Assembly (NCBI GenBank): GCA_024291935.2
Contig: CM044316.1
Span: 77,950,501 to 78,014,500 of the forward strand
Length of the DNA stretch: 64,000 bases
Source: Okapia johnstoni
Taxonomy: Eukaryota; Chordata; Mammalia; Artiodactyla; Giraffidae
Direction of reading: 5' to 3'
Shown here: positions 35,661-46,206 of the stretch, one piece after another
How positions within the stretch are numbered: position 1 is the stretch's first letter
How the letters are laid out: every line of letters begins with the position of its first letter
Position numbers and translations under genes: made by a program
Notes under the pieces: model-generated
The model's input: the letters and a program-made list of their open reading frames with translations, nothing else
Databases searched by the model: none
What the model was told of the DNA's origin: nothing

Positions 35661-36903
35661 TTCTTTAACAAGGAGACAAGGCTTTTATTTTATAGCTAGA
35701 GAAGAGACAATACTGCAGGTGGAAGAAAATTATTGATTGATGTTCTCATGCATTTGGAAATAACTTATAATAGGTCTTTTCCTGAGCTGGAGAAAGAAGG
35801 TGGCTATAAATTTGGGTCTTCTGCTATGTACCTGAATCTGTCTTAGAAGAATTAAATACACTTTCAAATTTTCATTTTATGTAAAACTTCGATGAGAAAT
35901 TGGTAAGAGGAAGATCTCATTAAGCTCTTAAAATTAGGTAAGCAATTGGAAACCTTCCTAAATGGGAGGCTTTTATGCAGACAAGTGTGTCCTTGGGCTT
36001 GGATTTTTTTTTTTTTTAATGGGAACACAGGATTAAAAGGTATAGGTTTTTATCCTTGGCCCGCAAGAGACTTCCCAGTTTAACAACATTCAAAAAACTA
36101 AAAGTGATAAAAATAAGTTAAAGTAATGAGAAGGCCATCAATATGTCGACTCTTGCAATTGTAAATTAATAGAGGTGGCTCCTTTTGACCTGCCCCAGAT
36201 GTCGTGTCAATTGATTAAATGTTCTGAGACAATAAATGGAAAAAGACAGCTTTATTATAATGCTTCAGGCAGGGAATATTTTTATTTTGCTATTAGGAGC
36301 ACATCCACATGTCAGTGACCAATTCCATTTGGAAAAAAGACACTTTGGAGGATATATAAGATTAGGAAAAGTCTCCAAGGTGAATCTTAGGTCTGAACTA
36401 AGCACTTCTGTTATTTTTAGTTGACATTAGGAACCATAAAAGATAGCATTTTAGGCTTTATTTTGATTTGGGGCAGAAAGAGTTGTTGGTTCCATCTCTC
36501 CCAGGTATCGTGGGCTGGCCTGGCCCTGCTGGGCTAGTAACCTCAGTAGACATTGCCAGGGGGCATGGTCTGCATTGGGGTCTCTGCCCATCTATGACAG
36601 GGACTAAATTGGAAAAGGTGTCAGGGAACGAACAGATGTTCGACGGCATGCTCCTACTAGCCATTCTGAGTGTGCTGAGAATGCTATCTTTCTGTGGGTG
36701 ATTTGGCAGCCATGGACTTGCTTTCTGCAACAGCTGTTTGAGCCTCAACTTCTCTGTAGCTATAGAGTGAATCTGAGAGGGAAGAGGATCACTTTTTGTT
36801 TTTTAACTAGAAAAATGTCTTGCTCTAAAATATAATAGAATCTATCTTCAAAAGTTCTTAATAGGAGATGAGAAACCCTGGTTGAAAGAGAGGTTGTTTT
36901 TTT

Positions 36904-37157
36904 TGTTCAGTTGCTCAGTTGTGTCCAACTTTTTGTGATCCCATGGACTGCAGCACGCCAGGCTTCCCAATCATTCACTGTCTCCCAGAGTTTGTTCAAA
37001 CTCATGTTTCTTGAGTTGATGATACCATTCAACCATCTCTTCCTCTTTCGTTGCCCCCTTTTCCTCCTGGCTTCAATGTTTCCCAGCATCAGGGTCTTTT
37101 CCAGTGAGTTGACTCTTCACATCAGGTGGTCAAAGTATTGGAGCTTCAGCTTCAGGA
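36904..37157 (-). mobile_element. BovB 3' end, diverged
   Basis: 'tgttcagttgctcagttgtg' to 'gagcttcagcttcaggatat'. It is more diverged than the copies at 22253 and 51735, so an older insertion. Confidence 0.92.
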
Positions 37158-37774
37158 TATTTCAGAACAGTTGATGATAAACGAAACTTGACCATGCTCC
37201 TGTAATTTGACCAACTGTACAAAAACTAGTTGTCTGGCAGGCAGAACTAAATCTCTAATCATTTGAAAAATGGTCTGTTGAGTGGACCCATAGACACATA
37301 ATCTCGTATCTCATAGCTATTAGGTCAGAAAGCTGTACTCCTGGGGGCCTAAACAACCTTGCAATGGCCCCTGACTCGGTACTTTCAAGAAACAGGCAGC
37401 ACTTGCCCTGTGTCCCCAGAGACCTTGATTAATGTAATATTTATTTAGCACATCTGTTTCAGGTCAGTCATATTTCTCTGACCTTCTCCCCTGGATTTCT
37501 ATTCTAGTCATTTCTTATTTTTATTATTTTTGATATCACCCTTTTTAAAAATTGTAACATGTCCCTTTTAAAAGGCAGAACATCTAAATAGAGCATAATG
37601 TTTAAAAGAACTTATAAGGCTGGTCATAAGAAAGGAGTAAAAAATGTCATGACTTTTGACTCTTCAACTTTTTAAAATACAGACTTATTCATTGTACATT
37701 TCAATGACCAAATTTATTCCTGGATCATACAACCAGAATGATTTATTCTCACTTACGTTAACAGGCTCTGGAAA
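37158..37774. other. Intergenic sequence, nothing recognised
   Basis: No gene or family recognised. Confidence 0.45.
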
Positions 37775-38045
37775 CCGAGAACATTATTCAGTCACAAATA
37801 CTGTATGTCCCAGGCATTGTGTTAGACTACAGAGTGAGAAAATGGTGGTCCTTACTGTGCTGCAGTTCATGGTCAATGAGGGGATGGAACACTAAACAGG
37901 TAGTAGTATTTGTTACAATCCAGTAGCATTAGTTTTTGTGGTAAGAGGAAGAATAGGATGGTAGATGGTATATAAAAGGGAAAGGAGTATCAGGGAAGCC
38001 TTCCTGGAGGCAGTGTTATCTAATTTGAGGACTTCAGGAACCCCT
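37775..38045 (-). mobile_element. L2 LINE fragment
   Basis: 'gtcccaggcattgtgttaga', 'cttactgtgctgcagttcat', and especially 'tatcagggaagccttcctgg' with 'aggcagtgttatctaattt' give the complement of an L2 3' region in correct order. Confidence 0.65.
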
Positions 38046-40510
38046 ATGTAGATCAATGGATAAAGAAAATGTAACTGATCTGATGACAGTATATCTACAG
38101 TTACCCAGTTCTGCCCACCCGGTGTGCTGTATTTTGTTATAACTTTAAAACAAAAATAGCAGTAAGATACCAAGTGGGAAGAGACAATATGATTTCCTGG
38201 GTCTCAACTACTATAAATTTGGTCCTTTAAAAAATTACGTTTGGATATTAGCTATTTTACCTTATATAATTTTGAAAAGTATCTTTCAAAATTCATTACG
38301 AGAGCTGCATTGTTCTTTTAGGCATTAATCAGTTTCTTTTCAACAAATACTTAGAATGGTTAATAAACAGTTTGCTATTTTTTTATTCTAATTTGTGCTA
38401 GTATGAAGAATCCTTGGGAGATCTTTGAAAAAATTATTTTTATCTGGAGATAACAATGTAGAAGAGTAAATTGTTTGGCAAAGAATTTGAAGCATATGGG
38501 CGGAGATACAAGAATTTACTGCATTTATAAGTTTCATTATAACTCTATAAAATGCAGCATCATTTGTCAGGAAATCAAAGCTTATAAAAGTGGCAATTGT
38601 GAATGCAGTTGGTTGCAGTTTCAAGAGAATGAGGATTAGGAGTGTAACTGAGATTCCTTTTATGATAAATTATCTAGCTCCTGGCTACCGTGTATGAGCT
38701 CTATTAACTGCCTATAAATTGTTCATCATAAAATCTAGTTCATTCTTGTTAATTAGGCCAAGGCTTTTATGAAGATTTTTTCTCCTCTCTCTGAAAGCCT
38801 AGGCTGACAGGAGAGTAGCTACACCAGAATATTGAGGAAGAAAGGGACCCTCTGCTAACCATGGTGCTGTGTTTCTTAAAAACTAATAATTAAAAGAGAA
38901 ATCCCTGAATTAAAATTACTTTGGCTTCTTACTAATGAAAATGGAATCATTCTATTGTAGTCACAGAAGGAAGTTAAATACAGCCAAAATAATTGCATCT
39001 TCCAACTTTAAATCCTCATGTCAATAACATGCAAGAAAGGAAGGGTGTATGTATACAGAAGACTTGGATATATCCATTAGAAATGATTAATACCAGGCAA
39101 GGTCCAGAAAGACAAATAGACATATCATATTTTTCTGGCATATCATTCCACGTCATTTTATTATGCACTTTTCCCCATGAAATTGAACTTCTGTGCAGAA
39201 TTATCTTGGAGGAAATCTTGTATTTGTTGCTCATCTCCAATTTTTTTTCTGTTGTATTTTGCTTTTTGTGGTGCTCACATAAGTGATCAACTGGCAGTGA
39301 ATGTTATGTTTATATTATCTCATATTTTGCATTGCTAACTGGCTCCCTTGATACCATTTAAGGTGCATCCCTAATCAGCTCTCACGTTTCACACTTCCCT
39401 TGCAATCTCTGGATTTTGTGAAGAGTAGACACGCCATGCCCCAGTTCTGGATGCCAAAGTGGTTGTGACTTCAGGAAGTCCCAATAGTCAGAGCCACAGG
39501 CTGAGTCAAGCTGTGTGATTGCTCCCCTGAGATACAGTTAGCAAGCCTCTCTGACAGAGGCCAGAGGCAAGGAACAGTCAAAGACTAGAAAAGTCGAGTC
39601 TGTTTGCACACACTCCTGTGCTTAACACCCATCAGGGTGCAATTAAGAATGGTCAGTAGTGTTATTATATTTGGAAACCCCAAATAACAACATTAGTTGG
39701 GGGGAAAATGAGAAAGTCAGTTTAAACCAAGGAAAACTAGTTCTTAAATATTTAAAAAAAAATGAGATGTTCGCTTAAGCTACTTCTCATTTAACTTTCT
39801 AAATGCTAATTAGTTATCAGTGAAAGAAATGGTAGGATGATTAGGTAAAGTATGCTTTATTTCTAAGGTCTTATGGATTCTTAGGGTTTGTCTCATACCT
39901 TTGAATGCCACGGGACCAGACTTTCTATTTTCCTGGTTCGGCTTCTGGGTAATGTTGCTGGCTCCACAAGATTGCAATGAAGATAAGGAATCATCTAAGT
40001 TCATTCTAAATTAGATGGTTAGGAAGACAAGGTAGTTCTTTGCACTGAGTAAGGCTCTGCAGGAGGCTAACTTGGATGGACTGTTATGTGAATCAGTTAA
40101 CTTTAACACTAGGCTATAGCAATGCCCCAGAGGCCTTACCAGTGTATATCTTGGGGGGAATAAATTGCAACAGGCTTAAACGTAATTATAGAGGAATTTC
40201 TTAAGCTCTGGCTAGTTCAGTTTTGATTGAAAGAAATTGTTTTTCCTTTTGAAAGACCTTAGCCTTTAGAACATGATATTTATTTTAACAAATTGCTGTA
40301 AATAATCTTTTTTAAAAAATAAAAAAACTGTTCATTTTATGTTATCATCACCACCATCATTATTTTTATTACAATCTAATATTGAATTATATTGCACGGA
40401 CAGTGGTCCTAATTTTCCTAAAATAATTGGGCTCTTTTCTAAGCCTCTGTTCAAGCTTTGAATAGGTAAATACAGATGAATAAATATCAGATTTAGGTAA
40501 GGAAATATTC
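38046..40510. other. 2.5 kb interval without recognised repeats
   Basis: AT-rich, with a GC-richer patch at 39380-39640 that I cannot assign. No candidate exon seen. Confidence 0.45.
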
Positions 40511-40682
40511 TCTTATGGACTGAATATTTGTGCTCCCTCCCCCCAAATTCATATGTTGAAGTCCTAACCTGCAACACGAGGGTAGTTGGAGGTATTGTTA
40601 GAGGTTTTGGGAGGTGATTTGGTTGAGATGAGGTCATGAGGGTGGAGCCCCTGTGATAGGATTAGTGCCCTTGAAAAGTTAG
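40511..40682 (+). mobile_element. MLT1-type MaLR LTR, part 1
   Basis: 'cttatggactgaatatttgtg', 'aattcatatgttgaagtcct', 'gaggtcatgagggtggagcc', 'ggattagtgcccttgaaaag': a clear MLT1 LTR. Split by a SINE at 40683. Confidence 0.88.
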
Positions 40683-40889
40683 AGTGTTAGTCAATTAGTC
40701 ATGTCTCATGCTTTGCAACCCCATGGGCTATAGCCTGCCAGGCTCCTCTGTCCATGGAATTCTCCAGGAAAGAATACTGGAGTGGGTTGCCATTCCCTTC
40801 TCCAGAGTATCTTCCCAACCCAGGAATGGGACCTGGGTCTCCTGCATTGCAGGTAGATTCTTTACCATCTGAGCCACTAGAGAAGCCCT
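40683..40889 (-). mobile_element. Bov-tA SINE inside the MLT1 LTR
   Basis: Tail 'gtgttagtcaattagtcatg' to head 'catctgagccactagagaag'. Full length. Confidence 0.93.
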
Positions 40890-41049
40890 TTTAGCAGAAG
40901 AAGACACATTAGAGCTTCCTTTCTCCACCATATGGGGATACTGTAAGATCCAGGATTTAGCTCTTTGCCAAAAGCTAAATCTGTGAGCGCCTTGATCCTG
41001 GACTTCCTGACCTCCAGAACTGTGATAAATAAATGTCTGTTGTTTCCAG
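40890..41049 (+). mobile_element. MLT1-type MaLR LTR, part 2
   Basis: 'gcgccttgatcctggacttc', 'ctgacctccagaactgtgat', 'aaataaatgtctgttgtttc' continue the LTR, including its AATAAA signal, up to a second insertion. Confidence 0.85.
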
Positions 41050-41239
41050 CAATCCCCAACCTTTTTGGTACCAGGGACCAATTTCATGGAAGACAATTTT
41101 TCCATGGACCAGGGGTCTGGGGGTTGGTTTCAGGATGATTCAAGTACATTACATATATTGTGCACTTTGTTTCTAATCTAATACTGCCACTGATCTGACA
41201 GGAGGTACTAGTCTACCACCTGGAGTTTGGGAACCCCTG
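41050..41239. mobile_element. hAT-type non-autonomous DNA transposon
   Basis: Terminal inverted repeats: CAATCCCCAACC at the left and the complement of GTTTGGGAACCCCTG at the right; body 'tttggtaccagggaccaatt' and 'gatctgacaggaggtactag'. It lies in the MLT1 'gttgtttaagcc' site: left GTTTCCAG and right GTTTAACC occupy the positions of an 8-bp hAT duplication, now diverged. Family name uncertain. A relative lies at 54518-54709. Confidence 0.75.
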
Positions 41240-41290
41240 GTTTAACCCTCCCAATCTATGGTAATTTTTTTGTTGTAGAGGCTGAGCAGA
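41240..41290 (+). mobile_element. MLT1-type MaLR LTR, part 3
   Basis: 'tttaaccctcccaatctatg' and 'gtaatttttttgttgtagag' are the LTR's normal ending after the transposon insertion point. Confidence 0.75.
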
Positions 41291-42904
41291 AGCCCCACTA
41301 ATACTCTTAGCTTATGGAAAAATTTCTTCCAACCACAAGGACCAAAATGTAGCAATGGTGAAAGCAGGCATAGGAGAAGAGTCTGGGCAGATAGGGGGAA
41401 AAGGATCATGGTGAAGGCACAAATGGGTTTGAGGAAATCATCCCCCAGTGACCAATACCACTTAGTGTTTCTTTTTGGTTTTTTTTTAATGAGGACTAGT
41501 CAGATGGCCTCTCCTAAATGCAAGGGGGCTGGGAAATGGAATTTCTGGCATACAGTCACTTTCCAATAACGTCTCTACACTATGGAGAGGAGCATGTCTC
41601 TGGTGGACAGCTGATGGTTCATGGCACCACATTTTGTATGTTACTTTAAGCTTAGAAAATGCTTTTTACAGCTGTATACTATTTGAATTTTTAAGGTCAC
41701 TTTAGTTAAGGACCAAAGTTTTTTAATGCCTGCACATTCAGTCAGTTCAGTTGACTGGCCAATTAACTGAGTGAAGTCAGTCCGCTTCATTGTTTGCATT
41801 TCCAATTGTTTGGTTGAATGGAATGGTTACTTTGGCATAAAGTCTGTGCAGCAGTCCTATATAGATCCAATCCCATTGCAGCTGGTGTGAAATTTGTCTT
41901 TGTCACTCCATTTGTTTTTCTAGACACTGTTACCTTCCCTAATTTCATTTCCCAAGTTCTTTTTAGACTGTTCCTTTGTCCTACCTTATTCAGAAGACAG
42001 CTTCTTTCAGAGCTTAACTGAGAGTGTACAAGACTAGGTTTGTCTCAGTATTTTTAACACAGTCAAGTTTGTATGTTTTATTTTTGCTGTTAGTACCTGT
42101 TGGGATCAGTTCTACGGAGCTCTGTTTTTTTAAAAGATCTCTTGTAGTACCGTGTTGATGGTCAGACTATTAGTTATATTGAAAAGATATCTTAAAAACC
42201 AGAGCACATTACTGCAGATGTTTAAAGGAAATTTAAAATTTTATCTCTACATTATTTTTTTAGTTTTTAATCTGTATTTTTTTTTCTATCTTTGATGTTA
42301 GGGTGTTCCCTCAGGCTTACATTAATGCCTAGCAATATGCTTTTGTAAATCCAGTCTCAACTTGGCAAAAGTCTCCAGAATTGGAGAAATTTGGAGTCAA
42401 ACACTTAACATTGATTATACTCATATTTAAAATGCAGAAATTCGATCAAATGATCCATTGACAAATATCATGAGTGCCTTTTTAAAGCTCTATGAAGGCT
42501 GCACATAGAAATGAGTGATTGCCTACAAGGAACTTACACTCTGGGACTTGTTCACAGCACCCTGGCCCAGCAGAATTTGGTGGAGAGGATGGGACAAAAT
42601 GTTAAGCAGCAAGCAAAGATAGCCTAATGAGACGTGTGGGAGATCAGTTCTCTGACTGATCAGAAGAGAGAAGGGATCATCACGGTCTGGAGCAAATGGG
42701 AAGAGAACCCAGCGTGAGCCTTTAGGAGGGATATAAAGGAAAGACATGGTTCAGATAAAATGAGAAATAAAGAGGTGGTGGTCTCAAAAAGGGATATGTG
42801 TAAACAGAATTGTAGCCCCTGGAGGCCATATAATGTTTTGAAGTAACAGTAAATAGATTTTTCTACAGGAAACTGAAAGAAAACAGCAGTTTAAAATGTT
42901 GGAA
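41291..42904. other. Intergenic sequence, nothing firmly recognised
   Basis: A weak L2-like phrase ('caaggaacttacactctg') occurs near 42528. The rest is unassigned. Confidence 0.4.
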
Positions 42905-43736
42905 CATGGACCCCGGCTGCCAGAAGACTGTGCGGGCCACAGCGGAGGCAGGCGGGCGCCAGGGCCGGGTGGCTGGCATCATGATGCTCTTCCACTTCTG
43001 GAACTGCTTCGCCCGGGCCTACTTCTGCTCCTTCACCACTTACCCGTGCAGCGACCTGCGTCCAGTGCCTTCTGGAAGTGCGTCCAGGCCGGGGTCAGCT
43101 ACCTGTTTGTGCAGCTGCGCAAGATGCTGTTCTTGGCCACTTTCTTTCCCATCTGGGAAGGCGGCATCTGTGACTTCACTGGGGAGTTAATGAAGGCCAG
43201 AGTGGACGTGGCAGACCTGATAGGCCTAAACCTTGTCATGTCCTGGAATGCCGGCAAGGTGGGACTACAAGATCATGGTTGCTGCCCTGGGCTGGGGCCA
43301 CTGCTGAGCTCATGATGTCCCGTGGCGTCCCCTTCTGGGTTGGAGCTCGGGGGCATTGAGTTTGACTGGAAATACATCCAGATGAGCATCAACTCCAACA
43401 TCAGTCTGGTCCATTACTTGTCACCTCTGCCCAGGTGTGGATGATAACACGCTACGACTTGCACCACACGTACCGGCCAGCAGTCCTCCTCCTGATGTTC
43501 CTTAGCATCTACAAGGACTTTGTCATGGAGACCTTTGTCCACCTCTGTTCCCTGGGCAGCTGGACAGGCCTGCTGGCTCAAGCGCTGGTGACAGGGCTGC
43601 TGGCCCTCAGCACCTTGGCCCTGTATGTAGCCGTTGTCAACGTGCACTCCTAGGCTTGGCATCCCAGACTTTCACATACCTTCTTCCCGTCCCCAGGTTC
43701 AGTGAAGTACACAGTATTTGGAAAGTTTAAAAAAAA

Positions 43737-43737
<1 letters not shown>
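42905..43737 (+). pseudogene. TMEM147: Processed TMEM147 retrocopy (frameshifted)
   Basis: TMEM147 is a small multi-pass ER membrane protein of about 224 residues that associates with the translocon. Here the whole mRNA is copied without introns: a GC-rich 5' UTR piece, start codon at 42981, and a coding region of about 673 nt (parent about 675) ending at TAG 43651-43653. A 3' UTR containing 'gtgaagtacacagtatttgg' and nine A at 43729-43737 follow. Recognisable protein blocks are [48 protein letters not shown] and [11 protein letters not shown]. They lie in different frames: indels occur near 43060, 43260, 43295, 43350 and 43420, so no full protein can be made. AAAATGT at 42893-42899 and 43734-43740 may be the TSD. 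No introns, a poly-A end and frameshifts identify a dead retrocopy. Confidence 0.93.
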
Positions 43738-43787
<50 letters not shown>

Positions 43788-43803
43788 TACATATATATAT
43801 ATA
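43738..43803. repeat. TA/CA compound microsatellite at the retrocopy poly-A
   Basis: (TA)n to about 43769, (CA)n to about 43787, then (TA)n again. All 66 bases alternate pyrimidine and purine. It starts immediately after the A9 tail of the TMEM147 retrocopy, suggesting that the tail seeded it. Confidence 0.92.
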
Positions 43804-43898
43804 AATATATTAATGATAGGTTGCTCTCAGATTGTGGAGCACACTAAATGTCAATTTGATAAGTGTGGTCTTTATTTTATATTCACTTTCGAACCATT

Positions 43899-44094
43899 AA
43901 TTACCTGGTGGCTCAGATGGTAAAAGCGTCTGCCTACAATGCAGAAGACCCGGGTTCGAAATCCCTGGTTCGGGAAGATCCCCTGGAGAAGGAAGTGGCA
44001 ACCCACTCCAGTACTCACTCTTGCCTGGAAAATCCCATGGATGGAGGAGCCTGATAGGCTGCAGTCCATGGGGTCAACTGAGCTACTTCACTTT
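43899..44094 (+). mobile_element. Bov-tA SINE with TSD
   Basis: Head 'ggtggctcagatggtaaaag', B box around 'cgggttcgaaatccctgg', tail 'ggggtcaactgagctacttc'. GAACCATT at 43891-43898 recurs at 44095-44102. Confidence 0.93.
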
Positions 44095-44102
44095 GAACCA
44101 TT

Positions 44103-44442
44103 GGAGATTTGGGGATGATCTACTTATTGACAGCAACTTGGAACCTAAATTTGTCCCCAGTTTCAGATTTATCTTCCAAGTCCAGATCTCAAAAGTTATT
44201 GCAATTTAAAGCACAGTGATGCTTGTCACTGCCCGGACTCCACCTTTTGTTTCATCACCCACACACAGAGTGGACAAGAAATAGACTGCCACAGGGACAT
44301 TGCTTTTACCTAATTATCAAGACAGAGTGATGTCCACTCACTTTTTCTTTGGGAGAATCTGCCTAAGAAAAACCTGTGTCCTATTACAAAACTGAATCTG
44401 AGGGGTGTGAGGAGTATATAGATATGTCTCCTTTGAACTTTG
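44103..44442. other. Short unique spacer between two SINEs
   Basis: No feature recognised apart from the left TSD of the next element at 44430-44442. Confidence 0.5.
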
Positions 44443-44706
44443 GAGAAGGCAATGGCACCCCACTCCAGTACTCTTGCCTGGAAAATCCCATGGACGGAGG
44501 AGTCTGGTAGGCTGCAGTCCATGGGGTCGCTAAGAGTCAGACACGACTGAGCGACTTCACTTTCACTTTTCCCTTTCATACACTGGAGAAGGAAATGGCA
44601 ACCCACTCCAGTATTCTTGCCTGGAGAATTTTAGGAACGAGGGAGCCTCGTGGGCTGCCGTCTATGGGGTCGCACAGAGTCGGACACGACTGAAGCGACT
44701 TGGCAG
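44443..44706 (+). mobile_element. Bov-A2 SINE, complete dimer, 13-bp TSD
   Basis: Two related monomers in tandem: the first starts 'ggagaaggcaatggcacccc', the second 'ggagaaggaaatggcaaccc' at about 44584, joined by 'cactttcacttttccctttc'. It ends 'gactgaagcgacttggcagc'. CCTTTGAACTTTG at 44430-44442 is repeated exactly at 44707-44719. Bov-A2 is restricted to ruminants, which supports the host assignment. Confidence 0.96.
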
Positions 44707-44719
44707 CCTTTGAACTTTG

Positions 44720-45914
44720 AAGGAGACTGTTTACTGTTAACACAAAAGTAAGACTCCTCACAAATCATTAGCTTTTAAGAAGAATGACCTACAGATTGTG
44801 AGGTACTCTGCCTCTTGGACAAATATAGAAAGAATTGATTGTGGCATCGCTCTTGATCTCAGAGCATCAGTGAATAACCACCTACAACGCTTGCTATACA
44901 TCTGAGTTTTGTACGTAAGGAGTTTGCAGTTGCAACCATGCAAATGCAGTAAGCTGACCATATTAGTACTGAGTTTATCTACACCATCTGCTGTCATATT
45001 GACATCTGCTTCCTTCAACGTAGCATCTTCTTTCTCTTAGACATATTCTGCTACTTCTTCTTTTCCTTCTTTGTTTCAAGTTGTATCCTCTGATATCTGC
45101 ACCATTTCATGATATCAATAAAGGAAGCTTTCAGTGAGGGAGGGGTAGAAGGCAGGGCCAAGTGATCAAAGGACTCAGTAGAAAAAATGCTTTAATTCAT
45201 TGGCCTGAACACTGTGTAAAAAGGTGAGCCTTGAGGTAAGAAAGTATCCAGAGGAAGCATGAGACAGAAGTGAGGGTTTAATTTGGGATTAACAAAAGCA
45301 TCAGAAATAGCTAAGAGGAGACAGGGAATGAGGACCATGTGTGTACAGGGTGACAGCAGAGCAGCTCACAGAGATTAGGATGGAATTAATCTGTTCATTG
45401 GAAAGATGCTTCGGATTTTTGGCAACACATACCAAGAGCAGTAACTCCAAGCAGCCTTCTGAAATCAGGGATCAACAGGTGAAGGCTTCCTTTAACTTCA
45501 TTTTTAAATTACAGTCAAAATTAACTTGTATAAACCACACCTTTTCTTAAAAAGGTGTTTTAGTTTGTTTTCAACACACCGTTCCACTTCATTTTTTCAC
45601 TTATCCTCACAAGGTAGCTGTGAGTTAGTTTAGCATCATCAGGCAAATCTCCTGGCTCCCAATGCTTAGCTAATTCTGTTAGAAACTACTGACTTTAATT
45701 GTGTATGGATGGTGAACATTTTTTCTATTAAACAGCCACCAGATTTTTAGAACATAAGCTAAATTTCAGGAAGTGCTTGGAATTCCAAAGAATAGAAAGC
45801 TATGGCCAAGAGCAAGTGTGTATTCAGTTTGAGTCAACAGGATTCACCTGGGCATTGTTTGAGCTTTTGGTCCCTGAAGCCATGGGTCAATGATACAGAA
45901 ATAGACACTCATCT
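44720..45914. other. Interval downstream of the candidate exon (minus sense)
   Basis: If the exon at 45915-46150 is real, this would hold its 3' UTR and flank. No AATAAA is seen on the minus strand within the first few hundred bases. The minus strand at 44758-45120 has a coding-like look (acidic stretch with two stops, then 87 open codons) but I cannot match it to any gene. Confidence 0.35.
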
Positions 45915-46150
45915 CTAACGCCGAAAGAGCATGGATGCTGGCATGGGAGGACAAAGCTCCTTTTCTTTCAAAACCAGATCAAATTTAAACCTGAGATTTT
46001 GGAGCTTACTCATCAGAGGAGAAATATCATGAGCTATTTGCTCTCTCTGCTGTAACATAGCTCTGGCAAGCCCGGAAGTTATGTTGAGATCGTCAAATCT
46101 ATAGTCAAGGACCATCTTTGTGAATCGTGAAACCATATGCCACTGGTTAT
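45915..46150 (-). CDS. Candidate 3'-terminal coding exon, gene unidentified
   Basis: Reading the minus strand, a long T/G-rich polypyrimidine tract with ten T (complement of 46151-46206) ends in CGATTCAG, a good splice acceptor with AG at 46152-46151. The following 236 bases stay open in phase 1 to a TAG at 45917-45915, giving about 78 residues. The product has a natural composition: an N-terminal part with QWHMVSRFTKMVLDYRFDD, then a helix-prone segment with AMLQQREQIAHD and MSKLQNLRFKFDLVLKEKE, ending CPPMPASMLFRR. The segment keeps five CpG in 236 bases, more than its flanks, which would fit constraint. I do not recognise the protein. Alternatives are a fragment of an old retrocopy or a chance open frame; frames of this length do occur by chance in this window, so length alone proves nothing. 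Confidence 0.4.
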
Positions 46151-46206
46151 CTGAATCGAAAAAAAAAACAAAACCAACAACAATAGCAACACAACAACAA
46201 CTAAAA
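46151..46206 (-). promoter_or_regulatory. Putative polypyrimidine tract and splice acceptor
   Basis: On the minus strand it runs GTTGTTGTTGTGTTGC, then TTGGTTTTG, T10, then CGATTCAG just before the candidate exon. Seen on the plus strand it is A/C-rich with CAA units, so a simple-repeat origin is the competing explanation. Confidence 0.4.

Larger units (their letters stand above)
34546..36903. other. Intergenic sequence with simple tracts
   Basis: Holds a G-rich tract (35453-35495), a CA microsatellite (35620-35660) and a T-run near 36007. A GC-richer stretch at 36490-36700 is unassigned. Confidence 0.45.

Noticed and set aside
36468..36701. Open frame containing FDGMLL, reminiscent of the NUDC N-terminus
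   Set aside because: Only six residues agree and the sequence on either side does not follow NUDC, so a chance match is likelier.
4243..41290. Endogenous retrovirus with genes
   Set aside because: Only LTR fragments are present. No gag, pol or env-like sequence was seen between or beside them.
43435..43653. Intact 72-residue membrane-protein-like frame
   Set aside because: It is the last in-frame segment of the frameshifted TMEM147 retrocopy, not a separate small gene.
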